From Serratia marcescens subsp. marcescens ATCC 13880 (lineage in GTDB: Bacteria; Pseudomonadota; Gammaproteobacteria; Enterobacterales; Enterobacteriaceae), in the NCBI RefSeq assembly GCF_017299535.1, contig NZ_CP071238.1, positions 4,030,001 through 4,094,000 of the forward strand: DNA of 64,000 bases, written 5' to 3'. This document shows, piece by piece, positions 40,113 through 52,100 of this stretch. Below the pieces are notes generated by a model that was not told where the DNA came from, searched no databases, and was given only the letters and a program-made list of their open reading frames with translations. Positions within the stretch are counted from its first letter, which is position 1; every line of letters begins with the position of its first letter. The position numbers were made by a program, and so were the translations under genes.

Positions 40113-41318
40113 ATGACGCCTTTTAATCCCAGCCTTTTTCGCCAACAGTTTCCCGCGCTCGCGCAGGACGGTATCTATCTGGACAGCGCCGCCACCGCAT
40201 TGAAACCGCAGGCGGTGATCGACGCCACGCAGCAATTTTATCGCGATGACGCCGCCACCGTGCACCGCAGCCAGCATCGGGCGGCGCAGGATCTGACCGC
40301 CCGCTTCGAGCAGGCGCGCGGCCAGGTGGCGCAACTGATCCATGCGCCGTCGGCCGACGACATCGTCTGGACGCGCGGCACCACCGAGGCGATCAACCTG
40401 GTGGCGCAGAGCTACCTGCGCCCGCGTCTGCAGCCAGGCGACGAAATTCTGGTGAGCGAAGCGGAACACCACGCCAACCTGATCCCCTGGCTGATGGTGG
40501 CGGAACAAACCGGCGCGCGGGTGGTGAAACTGCCGATCGGCGCCGATCGGTTGCCGGATTTGACGCAGCTGCCCGCCCTGCTCAACGACAAAACCCGCCT
40601 GTTGGCGCTGGGGCAAATGTCCAACGTCACCGGCGGTTGCCCGGATCTGGCGCCGGCTATCGCGCTGGCCCATGCCGCCGGCGCGCGCGTGATGATCGAC
40701 GGCGCCCAGGGCGTGGTTCACGGCCCGGCCGACGTACAGCGACTCGACATCGATTTCTACGCCTTCTCCGGCCACAAGCTGTATGGCCCGACCGGCATCG
40801 GCGCGCTGTACGGCAAAGCCGAGCTGCTGGCGCAGATGGCCCCGTGGCAAGGCGGCGGCAAGATGCTGACCCAGGCATCGTTCGACGGCTTTACCCCGCA
40901 AAAGCCGCCGCACTGCTTCGAAGCCGGCACGCCAAACATCGCCGGCGTGCTGGGGCTGGCCGCCGCGCTCACCTGGCTCAGCGAACAGGACATGGCGGCG
41001 GCGGAGCGCTACAGCCGCGAGCTGGCGGACCAGGCGGAACAGCAGTTGGCGCAGTTGCCGGGCTTTCGCAGCTTCCGCAGCTCCGGCTCCAGCCTGCTGG
41101 CGTTCGACATCGCCGGCGTACACCACAGCGACATCGTCACGCTGCTGGCGGAGCAAGGCATTGCGCTGCGCGCCGGCCAGCACTGCGCGCAACCGCTGAT
41201 GACGGCGTTAGGCGTCAGCGGCACGCTGCGCGCGTCGTTCGCCCCCTACAATACGCAACAGGACGTCGATACGCTGGTCAGCGCGTTGACTCACGCCCTC
41301 GATCTGCTGGCCGACTGA
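40113..41318 (+). CDS. csdA: Cysteine desulfurase CsdA
   Basis: PLP enzyme that takes sulfur from cysteine (or cysteine sulfinate) and hands it to CsdE. 401 residues, as in E. coli. The PLP lysine is in [15 protein letters not shown] and the catalytic cysteine is Cys358 in [11 protein letters not shown], the same number as in E. coli. It is 19 bp upstream of csdE, with tcdA opposite; CsdA, CsdE and TcdA cooperate in t6A to ct6A tRNA modification. Confidence 0.97.
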   Translation: MTPFNPSLFRQQFPALAQDGIYLDSAATALKPQAVIDATQQFYRDDAATVHRSQHRAAQDLTARFEQARGQVAQLIHAPSADDIVWTRGTTEAINLVAQSYLRPRLQPGDEILVSEAEHHANLIPWLMVAEQTGARVVKLPIGADRLPDLTQLPALLNDKTRLLALGQMSNVTGGCPDLAPAIALAHAAGARVMIDGAQGVVHGPADVQRLDIDFYAFSGHKLYGPTGIGALYGKAELLAQMAPWQGGGKMLTQASFDGFTPQKPPHCFEAGTPNIAGVLGLAAALTWLSEQDMAAAERYSRELADQAEQQLAQLPGFRSFRSSGSSLLAFDIAGVHHSDIVTLLAEQGIALRAGQHCAQPLMTALGVSGTLRASFAPYNTQQDVDTLVSALTHALDLLAD

Positions 41319-41337
41319 CTTGACTCCCGGAGACGCT

Positions 41338-41772
41338 ATGCTCGCCCCCCATCCTTTTGGCCGAGAGATCACCGCCGAAGCCTTGATCGCCACCTTCAGC
41401 GCGCTGAAACAGTGGGAAGACCGCTACCGCCAGCTGATTATGCTCGCAAAACGGCTGCCGCCGCTGCCGGAGGCCTTGCGCAGTGAAGAAATGGAATTGA
41501 GCGGTTGTGAAAACCGCGTCTGGCTGGGGCACCAGTTACTGGAAGACGGCACGCTGCATTTCTATGGCGACAGCGAAGGCCGCATCGTGCGCGGCCTGCT
41601 GGCGGTGCTGCTGACCGAAGTGGAAGGGAAAACGCCGCCGCAGATCGCCGCATTGGATCCGCTGGCGTTGTTCGACCGCCTGGCATTGCGCGCGCAGCTG
41701 AGCGCCACCCGCGCCAGCGGCCTGGCGGCGTTGGCCGCCGCAGTGCAGGCGATCGCCGCCCGTTACGCCTGA
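41338..41772 (+). CDS. csdE: Sulfur acceptor protein CsdE
   Basis: SufE-like acceptor that takes persulfide sulfur from CsdA. I chose the ATG at 41338 (144 residues), with GGAG upstream; an in-frame TTG at 41320 lacks support. Acceptor Cys57 is in [11 protein letters not shown] (Cys61 in E. coli). [15 protein letters not shown] is the conserved central helix. Its last 10 bp overlap the end of tcdA on the opposite strand. Confidence 0.96.
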   Translation: MLAPHPFGREITAEALIATFSALKQWEDRYRQLIMLAKRLPPLPEALRSEEMELSGCENRVWLGHQLLEDGTLHFYGDSEGRIVRGLLAVLLTEVEGKTPPQIAALDPLALFDRLALRAQLSATRASGLAALAAAVQAIAARYA

Positions 41773-42569
41773 CGCGCCGCCTTCGCCAGCATCTTTTTCA
41801 GCGCGTGCGACACGGCGACGAAGCCGAAGGTGGCGGTGACCATGGTCGCTGCGCCGAACCCCGCGCTGCAATCCATTCTTTTTGGCCCTTCCGCCGTGCT
41901 GCGCGAAGCGCATACCGAGCCGTCCGGCTGCGGATAAACCAGCGGCTCGCTGGAGAAGACGCAGTCGATGCCCAGCTTGCCCTTGCCGTTTTTCACCACG
42001 TTGAAATCGTGCTTCAGCCGCTCGCGCAGCTTGGCGGCCAACGGATCCTGGATGGTTTTGGCCAGATCGGCCACTTCAATTTTGGTCGGGTCAATCTGCC
42101 CGCCGGCGCCGCCGGTGGTCACCACAGGGATCTTGAATCGGCGGCAGTATGACAGCAGCGCCGCCTTCGGCCGCACGCTGTCGATCGCGTCGATGACGTA
42201 GCTGAAGTTATGGTCCAGCAGCTCGGCGACATTGTCCGGGGTGATGAAATCGTCGATGCAGGTCACCCGGCATTCCGGATTAATCGCCAGGATACGCTCC
42301 GCCATCACCTCGGTTTTCGATTGCCCGACGTGCTGGCGCAGCGCGTGGATCTGGCGGTTGGTATTGGTGACGCAAACATCATCCATGTCGATCAGGGTAA
42401 TGGCGCCGATGCCGGTGCGCGCCAGCGCCTCAGCCGCCCAGGAACCCACGCCGCCGATGCCGATCACGCAGACGTGCGCCTGCGCGAACACCGCCAGCGC
42501 CTGCTGGCCGTACAACCGCGCCGTGCCGCCGAAACGCTGCAGATAGGCTTCCGAATAAGCTGTGCTCAT
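41763..42569 (-). CDS. tcdA: tRNA threonylcarbamoyladenosine dehydratase
   Basis: E1-like ATP-dependent enzyme converting t6A37 to cyclic t6A in ANN-decoding tRNAs; in E. coli it works with the CsdA-CsdE sulfur relay. 268 residues, as in E. coli. The nucleotide loop is [21 protein letters not shown], followed by [15 protein letters not shown], the ThiF/MoeB signature. The C-terminal part shows [18 protein letters not shown]. It is convergent with csdE. Confidence 0.97.
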   Translation of the reverse strand: MSTAYSEAYLQRFGGTARLYGQQALAVFAQAHVCVIGIGGVGSWAAEALARTGIGAITLIDMDDVCVTNTNRQIHALRQHVGQSKTEVMAERILAINPECRVTCIDDFITPDNVAELLDHNFSYVIDAIDSVRPKAALLSYCRRFKIPVVTTGGAGGQIDPTKIEVADLAKTIQDPLAAKLRERLKHDFNVVKNGKGKLGIDCVFSSEPLVYPQPDGSVCASRSTAEGPKRMDCSAGFGAATMVTATFGFVAVSHALKKMLAKAARQA

Positions 42570-42601
42570 AACGCTTTAATTACCTTCATAATGCAAATGA
42601 T

Positions 42602-42624
42602 AAGGGCCGGAAAATCCGGCCCTT
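42602..42624 (-). terminator. Stem-loop after mltA
   Basis: Ten-bp stem (AAGGGCCGGA and complement, 3-nt loop) 30 bp downstream of the mltA stop on the minus strand, followed by ATCATTT rather than a clean T tract. Probably the mltA terminator, before tcdA. Confidence 0.55.
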
Positions 42625-42653
42625 GCGGGTCAATCTTTTCACGCCGTATGCGT

Positions 42654-43790
42654 TTAGCGGGTGGCCAGCAACGAACCGCCGCGGTTTGACTGATTGGCGC
42701 TGAACAGCTGGCCACCGCCGTTGTTCTTCAGCACCCAGACGCGGCCGTAGTGGTTGTAGTACCCCGCCGAGTGGCCAGCTTCCGGCCCGATGCCCTGATA
42801 CATGTCAAAATGCTGGCCCTTGATGGCGCCGCCCACGTCGAGCGCGACCATCAGACGCATCTCGTATTTTCCCGTGAATTTACCCTTGTTGTCCAGCAGC
42901 GGCACTTCGGCCAGCAGCGTAGTGCCAGCCGGGATCAGCGAACGGTCGGAAGCCACCGAAGCTTTGGCGATCAGCGGCACCGCGCTGGCGCCCTTCACCG
43001 GCGCAAAAGCTTCCGGACGGAAGAACACGAACGACGGGTTCTGCTCCAGCAGCTCACGCACCTCTGCGGCGCTGTGGGTATCCGCCCACTGACGGATCGC
43101 CTGCATCGACATGTCCGCCTTGGCCACTTCGCCACGATCGATCAGCACCTTGCCGATGCTGCGATAGGCATGGCCGTTCTTGCCGCCGTAGCCGAAGAAC
43201 ACCAGCGGCTGGCCGTTGCCGTAGTCGACATAGCCGCTGCCCTGGACTTCCATCATGAAGTTGTCCATCAGCGAGTTGGTGTAAGCGATGATATAGCGAT
43301 CGTCGAGCGCGCCGGAATAGATGCCCGCGCGATCCGGCAAGCGCCCCCTGCCCTTCGGCGGCATGCGGTACAGCGGATAGCGGAACTCGCCCTGTTGGGT
43401 ATAGCGCGCCTGCACCACCGGCGTATAGTAGCCGGTAAACTGCACGTTGCCGTAATTGTCGACGCCTTCCATCTGGTAAGCGCTGAGGCCGTACTGGCTC
43501 AGCATGCGCGTGTCGGCGCCAGACGCCATCCAGCTTTGCACCGCCTGATAGGTGCTGTTGTTGCGGTTAAACAGCGAAGGCGACGCGTACTTGATCTCCA
43601 TCAGCTGATCCGAGTAATCCTTGGCGTTGACCGGCGAACCTTTGGCGTTGGGCTGATTGACCAGCTCCAGCGATTGATCCAGACGGCCGTCCTTATATTG
43701 CTGACCCCGATCGGTCGGCTTGGACGAACAGCCCGCCAACACCGCCACCATCAACCCGCCCAGCAGGTATTTGCCCCAACGTCCTTTCAT
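42654..43790 (-). CDS. mltA: Membrane-bound lytic murein transglycosylase A
   Basis: Outer-membrane lipoprotein that cleaves glycan strands to 1,6-anhydromuropeptides. I chose the ATG at 43790 (378 residues, MKGRWGKYLLGGLMV; E. coli 365). The lipobox LAGC puts lipidated Cys at residue 21. NVQFTGYYTPVVQARY begins the double-psi barrel region, and the catalytic Asp is expected in MVALDVGGAIKGQHFD. The C-terminal tail is slightly longer than in E. coli. It is upstream-adjacent to the tRNA cluster, as in E. coli. Confidence 0.96.
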   Translation of the reverse strand: MKGRWGKYLLGGLMVAVLAGCSSKPTDRGQQYKDGRLDQSLELVNQPNAKGSPVNAKDYSDQLMEIKYASPSLFNRNNSTYQAVQSWMASGADTRMLSQYGLSAYQMEGVDNYGNVQFTGYYTPVVQARYTQQGEFRYPLYRMPPKGRGRLPDRAGIYSGALDDRYIIAYTNSLMDNFMMEVQGSGYVDYGNGQPLVFFGYGGKNGHAYRSIGKVLIDRGEVAKADMSMQAIRQWADTHSAAEVRELLEQNPSFVFFRPEAFAPVKGASAVPLIAKASVASDRSLIPAGTTLLAEVPLLDNKGKFTGKYEMRLMVALDVGGAIKGQHFDMYQGIGPEAGHSAGYYNHYGRVWVLKNNGGGQLFSANQSNRGGSLLATR

Positions 43791-43964
43791 CGCGCACACT
43801 CTCAAACTGATATGATCTACCGGCTGAACGATAACAAACGCTCATTGATAAAGGAATCGCTGCAAATAAAAAAAGCCGCCCGGAGGATGGTGATGAAAAA
43901 GAAGGCAAATTGCGGGCAAATCCAGCAGAAAAACGGGTTTAGGCCAATAAAATGCAAAAAGGGT

Positions 43965-43992
43965 TTGCAACAAAACGCATGGAGAGTATAGT
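43965..43992 (+). promoter_or_regulatory. Promoter of the initiator tRNA cluster
   Basis: TTGCAA (43965-43970) and TATAGT (43987-43992) with a 16-bp spacer, then a GC-rich discriminator (GCGCATCC), typical of stringently controlled stable RNA promoters. Transcription would start near 43999, 8 bp before the first tRNA. The rest of the 216-bp mltA-tRNA gap shows no gene. Confidence 0.7.
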
Positions 43993-44006
43993 GCGCATCC
44001 ATCGGA

Positions 44007-44083
<77 letters not shown>

Positions 44084-44140
44084 ACCGATGCCGCATTGGC
44101 GGTATTTGCGTTTGGCTTCGATAACAAAGTATTATACGGA

Positions 44141-44217
<77 letters not shown>

Positions 44218-44282
44218 ACCGAATGTCGTACCAGCGGCATAGCATGAACGGTGGTTTCGTAGTAATACAGCATCAAGACGGA

Positions 44283-44359
<77 letters not shown>

Positions 44360-44380
44360 ACTCTTGATGACAACAGATAA

Positions 44381-44402
44381 GCACCCTTCCGGGTGTTTTT
44401 TT
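44381..44402 (+). terminator. Terminator of the initiator tRNA operon
   Basis: Short stem (GCACCC/GGGTGT, TTCC loop) followed by seven T, 21 bp after the third tRNA and convergent with amiC. Confidence 0.85.
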
Positions 44403-44449
44403 GTATCTGCAATCCGCAAAAATAGCCGGACTCGCGCCCGGCCCTGCTT

Positions 44450-45703
44450 TTATCGGCTCGCCAGCGCGCCGCCGTTGGCGAAATAAGCCTTGATGCCCGC
44501 CAGAATCGACTCCGCCACCTGCTGCTGGAAGTGGCTGGTGCGCAGCTTGCGCTCCTCTTCAATGTTGCTGATAAACGCCGTTTCCACCAGGATCGACGGG
44601 ATATCCGGCGCCTTCAACACCGCAAAACCGGCCTGATCGACACGATTCTTGTGCAACCGGTTGATTTTCCCTATCCGATTCAACACTTCCTTGCCAAACT
44701 TCAGGCTGTCGTTGATGGTCGCGGTTTGGATCAGATCGAACATGGTGTGATCGAGATAACGGTCGCCACTCTTGCTGACACCGCCGATTTGGTCCGACGC
44801 GTTCTGCGTCTGCGCCAGGAACTTGGCCGCCGAGCTGGTGGCGCCCTTGGTGGACAACGCGAACACCGATGAACCGCGCGCGGCGCGGCTGGTGAAGGCG
44901 TCGGCGTGAATCGAAACGAACAGATCGGCGCGCTGCTTGCGCGCCTTGGCGACGCGCACCTTGAGCGGAATAAACACGTCTTCATTGCGCGTCATGAACA
45001 CTTTCATGTTTGGCTCGCGCTTGATCATGGCGCTCAGCTTGCGGGCAATCTGCAGCACGATGTCTTTCTCGCGCGTCTTGTACTTGCCGATAGCGCCGGG
45101 ATCTTCGCCGCCGTGGCCGGGATCCAGCATGATGACGATCGGCCGATCGCGCCCCGCCTTGCCGGCCTGCGGCGCTTCCGGCGGCAGCGTGCGCTCCAGA
45201 TCGCCCTTGTTGTAATCTTCCAGTAACGCCAGTAGCGGATCATACTCCTCACCCCCGCTGCCGCCCTTGGTCGGATAGAGATCCATCACCAGACGGTTGC
45301 GATACTCCGGCACCGGCGCCAGCGTGAAAATATGCGGGCTGACGCTTTGTTTGAGCTCCAGCACCAGCCGCACGGTATTCTGATCAAACTGGCCGACGCG
45401 CGCCTGCTTGAGATAAGGATCGTCGGCGCGCACCTGCCCGGCGATGCCTTTCAGCACGCTGTTGAGGTGAACACCTTCGATGTCCACCACCACGCGATCG
45501 GGATTGGTCAGGGCGAACTGCTTGTATTTCAGTTCGACGTTGGATTCCAGCGTGACGCGGGTATAGGTGGAGGATGGCCAGACGCGCACGGCGATCACGT
45601 GCGATGATGCGGCGAAGCCCGTACGACTCACACTCAGCAACCAGCTGGCGGCAACGCCCTGTAATAAACGACGGCGGCCCAGATTGTGATTAGCGTTTGG
45701 CAT
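44450..45703 (-). CDS. amiC: N-acetylmuramoyl-L-alanine amidase AmiC
   Basis: Periplasmic zinc amidase that splits septal peptidoglycan during daughter-cell separation, activated by NlpD in E. coli. I chose the ATG at 45703 with GGAG upstream (417 residues, the E. coli length). The twin-arginine signal is GRRRLLQG at residues 9-16, cleaved after about FAA. An AMIN domain that targets the septum (about 35-130) precedes the Amidase_3 domain with [15 protein letters not shown] and a later SIHADAF zinc ligand. It is divergent from argA across 239 bp. Confidence 0.96.
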   Translation of the reverse strand: MPNANHNLGRRRLLQGVAASWLLSVSRTGFAASSHVIAVRVWPSSTYTRVTLESNVELKYKQFALTNPDRVVVDIEGVHLNSVLKGIAGQVRADDPYLKQARVGQFDQNTVRLVLELKQSVSPHIFTLAPVPEYRNRLVMDLYPTKGGSGGEEYDPLLALLEDYNKGDLERTLPPEAPQAGKAGRDRPIVIMLDPGHGGEDPGAIGKYKTREKDIVLQIARKLSAMIKREPNMKVFMTRNEDVFIPLKVRVAKARKQRADLFVSIHADAFTSRAARGSSVFALSTKGATSSAAKFLAQTQNASDQIGGVSKSGDRYLDHTMFDLIQTATINDSLKFGKEVLNRIGKINRLHKNRVDQAGFAVLKAPDIPSILVETAFISNIEEERKLRTSHFQQQVAESILAGIKAYFANGGALASR

Positions 45704-45892
45704 GCGGCTCCGGCAGTAATAGCTGTTTACAACAGATGAAAAAAACACCAATGAAATGGGGATGCCGAAAACTTTAACCAATCATTCCAGCCCTGTCATC
45801 AGAAAATCTTTTTATGGTTTTTCAATTTATTAACGATTTAGCGCCCTTAGCGCACGCTTCATGACGATTTCCCACTTGCCATCGGCGCAATA

Positions 45893-45931
45893 AAAGAATA
45901 AAAATACAAAAATATCGTATAAATATGCAAA
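45893..45931. promoter_or_regulatory. Tandem ARG boxes upstream of argA
   Basis: Two 18-bp imperfect palindromes, 45893-45910 (AAAGAATAAAAATACAAA) and 45914-45931 (ATCGTATAAATATGCAAA), separated by 3 bp, the standard spacing for ArgR hexamer operators (consensus WNTGAATWWWWATTCANW). They end 11 bp before the argA GTG start. Arginine-dependent repression by ArgR is expected. Confidence 0.72.
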
Positions 45932-45942
45932 GAGGTTTGGCC

Positions 45943-47268
45943 GTGAAGGAACGTAGTACAGAGCTGGTGCAAGGATTCCGTCACTCAGTCCCCTATATAA
46001 ACGCCCACCGCGGCAAGACGTTCGTCATCATGCTCGGCGGGGAAGCCATCGAACACGAGAATTTCTCCAACATCGTCAACGATATCGGGCTACTGCATAG
46101 CCTGGGTATTCGCCTGGTGGTGGTTTACGGCGCACGGCCGCAGATCGACGCCAATCTGGCGCAGCACAATTATGAGCCGATCTACCACAAACACACTCGC
46201 GTGACCGACGCCCATACGCTCGAGCTGGTTAAGCAGGCCGCCGGCCTACTGCAGCTCGACATCACCGCTCGGCTGTCGATGAGCCTCAACAACACGCCAC
46301 TGCAAGGCGCGCACATTAACGTGGTCAGCGGCAACTTCATCATCGCGCAACCGCTGGGCGTCGATGACGGCATCGACTACTGCCACAGCGGCCGCATTCG
46401 CCGCATCGATGAAGAAGCGATCCACCGTCAGCTCGACAGCAACGCCATCGTGCTGATTGGCCCGGTCGCGGTTTCGGTCACCGGCGAGAGCTTCAACCTG
46501 ACCTCGGAAGAAGTGGCCACCCAGTTGGCGATCAAACTGAAAGCGGAAAAAATGATCGGTTTCTGCTCCTCACAGGGCGTGACCGACGCGGAAGGCAACA
46601 TCCTTTCCGAACTGTTCCCCAACGACGCGCAAAAGCGCCTTGAAGAGCTGGAGGAAAGCGGCGATTACCATTCCGGCACCGTGCGTTTCCTGCGCGGCGC
46701 GGTGAAAGGCTGCCGCAGCGGCGTGCGTCGCAGCCACCTGATCAGCTACCAGGAAGACGGTGCGCTGGTGCAGGAACTGTTCTCGCGCGACGGCATCGGC
46801 ACCCAAATCGTGATGGAGAGCGCCGAACAGGTGCGCCGGGCGACAATCAACGACATCGGCGGCATCCTGGAGCTGATCCGGCCGCTCGAGCAGCAGGGTA
46901 TTCTGGTGCGCCGTTCGCGTGAACAGCTGGAGATGGAGATCGACAAATTCACCATCATCGAACGCGATAACCTGACCATCGCCTGTGCGGCGCTGTACCC
47001 GTTCCTGGAGGAAAAAATCGGTGAGATGGCCTGCGTGGCGGTACATCCCGATTACCGCAGCTCTTCGCGCGGCGAGATGCTGCTGCAGCGGGTAGAAAAC
47101 CAGGCGCGACAGATGGGGCTGAAGAAGCTGTTCGTGCTGACCACCCGCAGCATCCACTGGTTCCAGGAACGTGGCTTTACCCCGGCGGAGGTCGACGTGC
47201 TGCCGATGCAGAAACAGGCGTTGTACAACTACCAGCGCCGCTCCAAAATTCTGCTGGCGGATCTGTAA
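45943..47268 (+). CDS. argA: N-acetylglutamate synthase
   Basis: First step of arginine synthesis: acetyl-CoA plus glutamate to N-acetylglutamate, feedback-inhibited by arginine. I chose GTG at 45943 (441 residues, (M)[20 protein letters not shown]. coli 443), with AGAGG at good spacing. An ATG 18 bp upstream lacks a ribosome site and lies inside an ARG box. An amino acid kinase-like domain (about 1-290, [14 protein letters not shown]) is followed by a GNAT acetyltransferase domain (about 295-440) with [14 protein letters not shown] as the acetyl-CoA motif. Confidence 0.97.
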   Translation: MKERSTELVQGFRHSVPYINAHRGKTFVIMLGGEAIEHENFSNIVNDIGLLHSLGIRLVVVYGARPQIDANLAQHNYEPIYHKHTRVTDAHTLELVKQAAGLLQLDITARLSMSLNNTPLQGAHINVVSGNFIIAQPLGVDDGIDYCHSGRIRRIDEEAIHRQLDSNAIVLIGPVAVSVTGESFNLTSEEVATQLAIKLKAEKMIGFCSSQGVTDAEGNILSELFPNDAQKRLEELEESGDYHSGTVRFLRGAVKGCRSGVRRSHLISYQEDGALVQELFSRDGIGTQIVMESAEQVRRATINDIGGILELIRPLEQQGILVRRSREQLEMEIDKFTIIERDNLTIACAALYPFLEEKIGEMACVAVHPDYRSSSRGEMLLQRVENQARQMGLKKLFVLTTRSIHWFQERGFTPAEVDVLPMQKQALYNYQRRSKILLADL

Positions 47269-47275
47269 TCCCAGT

Positions 47276-47297
47276 GGGCGCGGCCGTTGCCGCGCCC
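47276..47297. terminator. Hairpin between convergent argA and recD
   Basis: Nine-bp GC stem (GGGCGCGGC and complement, CGTT loop) 7 bp after the argA stop and 9 bp beyond the recD stop. T residues after it are sparse on both strands, so efficiency is uncertain. Confidence 0.5.
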
Positions 47298-47306
47298 GTT
47301 CATCGT

Positions 47307-49157
47307 TTATTCCGTTGCCTGCAGCCGTTCAGCCAATCCGCTGCGGCGCTGGGTCGGCGTGCGAATGGCCCGCAGCAACACCGCCTCCGTGGCATACAGC
47401 GAGAGCTGCTGACGCGCGCGAGTGATCGCGGTATAGACCAATTCACGCGTCAGCACCGGCAGGAAGTGATTCGGCAACACCAGAACCGTATGGTCAAATT
47501 CCGATCCCTGAGATTTGTGCACCGTCATGGCATAGGCGGTTTCATGCGCCGGCAAACGGCTCGGCTGCACCGACTTGATGCTTCCATCCGGCAATTGGAA
47601 ATGCACGCGCAGATCGCCGTGCTCATCCGGCAGCGTAATGCCGATATCCCCATTGAATAGCCCCAGCGCGCTGTCGTTGCGGCCGATCATCACCGGCCGC
47701 CCCCGATACCAACGGCCGAGCACGCCCGGTTTGCGGTCGATCAGACCGGCGCGCTGCAACCCGATCTCAATGCGCTCGTTCAGGCCGGCGACGCCGAACG
47801 GCCCTTCACGCAGCGCGCACAGCACCTGGAAGCGGCCAAAGGCCGCCAGCACCGCCGCCGCCTCCGCCCCTTCGGCGGTCAGCCGCAAATAGTCGCGATA
47901 GCCCGCCACGCAGGCATCCAACAGCGTCTGATACTCTTCGCTCGTCGCCAGCGCATAACCCATGACATCGCCGAAACTGCCGTTTAGTGCCGCCAGCGCA
48001 CGATCCCCCGCTCCGGCGTTGACCGCCAACGCCAGTTGACCGATGCCGGAACGGGCGTCGAAGCGATAGCTCTTGCGCAGCAGGCACAGGCTGTCGCGCA
48101 CCGCCGCTTCCGCAACGGCCTGCTGTCCTTCGATCGAACAGCCGGTCAGGCGGCTCAGCTCTGCAGCGCGCGCATCGCTGTATCCCTGCTCGGCAAAACG
48201 GCAAATATCCCCCAGCACCGCGCCGGCCTCCACCGAGGCCAGCTGATCGCGGTCGCCAAGGAAAATCACCCGGGCCCGATCGGGCAACGCGGCAATCAGG
48301 CGCGCCATCATCGGCAGATCGACCATCGAGGCCTCATCCACCACCAGCACATCCAAATGCAGCCGGTTGCCGCGGTGATAGCGCATGCGCTGACTGTTCG
48401 GTTGCGCCCCCAACAGGCGGTGCAACGTCGCCGCCTCCGTCGGGAACAGCGCCTGCTGCGCCGGGGTCAACGCCAGCTGACGGCTGGCGCTGCCAAGCGA
48501 CTCCGTCAGGCGCGCCGCCGCCTTCCCAGTCGGCGCCGCCAGCTGAATGCGCAAGCGCGCGCTTTCATCCAACTGCACCAGCGCCGCCAACAGCTTGGCG
48601 ACGGTGGTGGTTTTACCGGTGCCCGGCCCGCCGGAAATGACCGCAATGCGCCGCGTGGCGGCCACCGCGGCGGCGATCTTCTGCCAATCGGGTTCGTCGC
48701 TCGCCGAGCCGAACAAACGGTCAAGAATAGTGCGCAGTTCAGCCTCCGGCACCGCCAGCGACTCGCCTTCGCCGCCGATAAACGCCGCCACTTCACCTTC
48801 GTTTTGCCACATGCGCTGCAGATACAAGCGCGGCCCGCGCAGCACCAGCGGCGTAGCCTCGCTGCCGTCCCCGACCGCCGCGCTGGCCGCCAGGCGCTGC
48901 TGCCAACGCACGCCATCCGGCCGCCCGGCCGCCTCCCACACCGCCAGCGCCAGCGCCGGTTGGCGCCCTTCAAACAGCGTATCCACCTGCAGCTGCTCCA
49001 GCAACAGGCAGACGTGACCGGCCCCCGCCTCTGCGCTCAGGCAGGCGGCGGCCAGCAAAATATCGGGCTCGTCTTCGTTCGCCACCACGCGGGCGAACTG
49101 CACGTCCAGTGGGCGCAACACGCCAAGCGCCACCGCCTGCTCCAGCAGTGCGATCAT
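47307..49157 (-). CDS. recD: Exodeoxyribonuclease V alpha subunit RecD
   Basis: Fast 5'-3' helicase of RecBCD, the double-strand break repair and foreign-DNA-degrading complex. 616 residues (E. coli 608). Walker A is [20 protein letters not shown] near residue 175, Walker B is [15 protein letters not shown], and the C-terminal helicase motif [17 protein letters not shown] is present. Its ATG overlaps the recB stop (ATGA), ensuring coupled synthesis. It is last in the minus-strand recC-ptrA-recB-recD series. Confidence 0.97.
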   Translation of the reverse strand: MIALLEQAVALGVLRPLDVQFARVVANEDEPDILLAAACLSAEAGAGHVCLLLEQLQVDTLFEGRQPALALAVWEAAGRPDGVRWQQRLAASAAVGDGSEATPLVLRGPRLYLQRMWQNEGEVAAFIGGEGESLAVPEAELRTILDRLFGSASDEPDWQKIAAAVAATRRIAVISGGPGTGKTTTVAKLLAALVQLDESARLRIQLAAPTGKAAARLTESLGSASRQLALTPAQQALFPTEAATLHRLLGAQPNSQRMRYHRGNRLHLDVLVVDEASMVDLPMMARLIAALPDRARVIFLGDRDQLASVEAGAVLGDICRFAEQGYSDARAAELSRLTGCSIEGQQAVAEAAVRDSLCLLRKSYRFDARSGIGQLALAVNAGAGDRALAALNGSFGDVMGYALATSEEYQTLLDACVAGYRDYLRLTAEGAEAAAVLAAFGRFQVLCALREGPFGVAGLNERIEIGLQRAGLIDRKPGVLGRWYRGRPVMIGRNDSALGLFNGDIGITLPDEHGDLRVHFQLPDGSIKSVQPSRLPAHETAYAMTVHKSQGSEFDHTVLVLPNHFLPVLTRELVYTAITRARQQLSLYATEAVLLRAIRTPTQRRSGLAERLQATE

Positions 49158-52100
49158 GATCCATCCTCCGTCGCAGCAGCCTCGCCGCTGAACAAGCGAT
49201 CCATTCCCGCCACCAGCTCAAACTCGGGAAGACAGGTGAAAATGCCGTTGCCCGGGTGCGCCGCATCCACGCCGCGCAGGAACAGATAAATCACCCCGCC
49301 GAAATGGCGCCGGTAATCGTAATCCGGCAGCCGATGACGCAGATAACGGTGCAGCGCCAGCGTATACAGCTGATATTGCAGATCGTAACGATGCTCCGCC
49401 ATCGCCTGCTCCATCGCCGGCCGGGTATAGGCGCTGCTGTCTTCCCCCAACCAGTTGGACTTGTAGTCCAGCAGGTAGTATTTGCCCTGCCAACAGAACA
49501 CCAGGTCGATAAAGCCTTTCAGCATGCCTTGCACCTGATGGAAATCCAGCGCCGGACAGCGGGCGGAAAGCGGATCGTAACGCTTCACCAGGGCATCGAG
49601 CTCCTTCGCCTGCAACAGCCGGTTGATCGGCAAATAGAACTGCAGCTCGGCCTGCTTGTGCTGCGGCGTCAGCGCCGCCAGCGTCATGCCGCTGTCGTCG
49701 AGCGACGTATTGAGCAGCACCTGCATCCACGCCAGCAGAATCGGTTGCCAGTGTTCGGCAAATCCTTGCTGTTGCAGCTGTGCCAGCAGCCACTGTTCAT
49801 CCAACGGCTGGGTGAAGTCCAGCGTTTCGAACAGGCTGTGCAGGAAGGTGCCGGGCGCCGCGCCGCGCGGGAAGGTATGCGGTGTAAGCGCTGGCTCACT
49901 CTCCTCACTCCGCTCGCCCGCCGCGTCGACATCCAGACGCGGCAGCAGATCCTGCATCAAGCTCGCGCCGTGCTGTTGCAAACCGGTATAGCTGGTCACC
50001 CGCCAAAAATCCTGGATCCGCCGGGTAAAGCTTTTCGCCGCCAGCGCTTCGGCCAGTGACGCCTGGGGTTGCCAGGGTTCTTCGTCCGGCGGTTCAACCA
50101 GCGACAGCGCGATACCCCCGCCCGCCAATTGCTGCAGACGTTCCTGCAGATACACGGCGTCGCCGGCCTGCCCGCCCTGCACCAGATAACCCAATGCGCT
50201 GCGGTGCAGATCGGTATCGCCCTGTTTCTTGCGCGTGCCCTGGAACAGCGGCGCGATGCCGATGCTGCAGTGGTACACCGAGCGGGTCAGCGCCACGTAC
50301 AGCAGACGCAGATCTTCCGCCAAGCGCTCCTCCTCCGCCCAGGCCTGGCTCTCTTCATTAGCGTCGAGATCCAGCAACGCCTGGAAACTGTGGCGATCGT
50401 GATACAGCGCCTGTTGCTGCTGGCGGAAGTTGCCGACGAACGGCAGCCACACCAGATCGAACTCCAGCCCCTTGGATTTGTGGATCGTGATCACCTGCAC
50501 CAGATGCCGGTCGCTCTCCAGCCGCAGCTGCTGATTATCGGACTGACGATTAGGCTGGGCGATCTGCTGCGCCAGCCAGCGCACCAGCGCATGCTCGCTG
50601 TCGAGCTGCGCCGCCGCCTCTTGCAACAGTTCCCCCAGATGCAGCACGTCGGTCAAGCGACGCTCGCCGCCGGCGCTGGCCAACAGGTTCTCCGCCAGCT
50701 GGCGCGCTTTCATCACCTCGCTCAGCATCGGCAACACGCCGCGGCGCAGCCAGAGCGTGCGGTAATTGTCGAACTCGTTAACCAGCGCGTCCCAGGCGCG
50801 CTCATCGCGGCTCAGGCCGTCCAGCGTCGGCGCGTCCAACCCCATCAGCCCGGTGGCCATGGCGCTGCGCAGCGTGCGCTCCTGCTCCGGCGCCAACACC
50901 GCCTGCAGCAACCACAGCAGGTCTTTGGCCTCCGGGGTGTCAAACACGCTGTCGCGGTTGGACAGATAGACCGACGGAATAGACAGCGCGCTCAGCGCAT
51001 CGCGCACCAACGCCGCCTCATTGCGGCTGCGCACCAGCACCGTGATATCGGAGGCTTGTACCGGCCGTGACGCCTTGCCGCTCTGCAGCCGCGCCTGGCC
51101 CTGCTGCCCGGCGCTGAGCCAGTCGCGAATTTGCGTGGCGCACAGGCGCGCCATCAGCTGTTGGTAATCACTTACACCCGCGCCTTCCCCCTGCTGCAGC
51201 CAGAACTGCATCGCCGGCTGCGGCTTGCCGTGCAATTCAAACGCCAGCCCTTGGTTCTTTTCCGCCGCGTTAACTTCAATAAAGGGGATTTGGCCGAACA
51301 GGAAAGGCTTTTCTACCTGAGAAAACAGGTGATTGACGCTGGCGACCATCGACGGCGACGAGCGCCAGTTGGTCTCCAGCGTATAGTGGGCGCTCACCTC
51401 TGAACGCGCGCGCATGTAGGTAAAGATGTCGGCGCCGCGAAAGGCGTAAATCGCCTGCTTGGGATCGCCGATCAACAGCAGGCCGCAATCAGGCCGGCCG
51501 ACGTAAAGTTTTTGGAAAATACGGTATTGCTGCGGATCGGTATCCTGGAATTCATCGATCATCGCCACCGGGTATCGCTGGCGGATCGCCTGCGCCAGCT
51601 GTTCGCCGCCGCCGCTTTGCAGGGCGCCGTCCAGCCGGCTGAGCAGGTCATCAAATCCCAGTTCGGCGCGCTGGCGCTTTTCCTGCTGAATGGAGGTGCG
51701 GATCTCGCTGAGCGCGCGCGCCATGATCAGGTCGCGCAGCGTCAAGGGTTCATCGAACAACTCATCTATCGCCGTGAACAGCGTATGCCGCGGCGGCTCA
51801 CCTTTCTTGGTCTTCTCCAGCAGCACCGACTGGCGAAATTTATCCAGTTCCTTCGGCAACTGGTAGTCCTGAGTCTCCTGCCCGCTCCATTCGCCGACCT
51901 TGTTCAGCCAGTTCGGCAGGTGTTTACTGCTGTAGCTGCGCTTATCGACGCCGGACTGGGCGATCAACGCTTCCAGATCGCCCGCCTCCGCCCGCCATTG
52001 CGCCTTGATGGCGTCGATGCGCGCGACGATCTGCTCGTGGCGCATCAGGACGGTTTCTTCATCCTTCGGCGGCCGACGCAGCGCCGGCGCTTCACCGTGC

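Noticed and set aside
40011..41192. A 393-codon open frame on the minus strand
   Set aside because: It is antisense to csdA, whose catalytic Cys358 and PLP site are intact.
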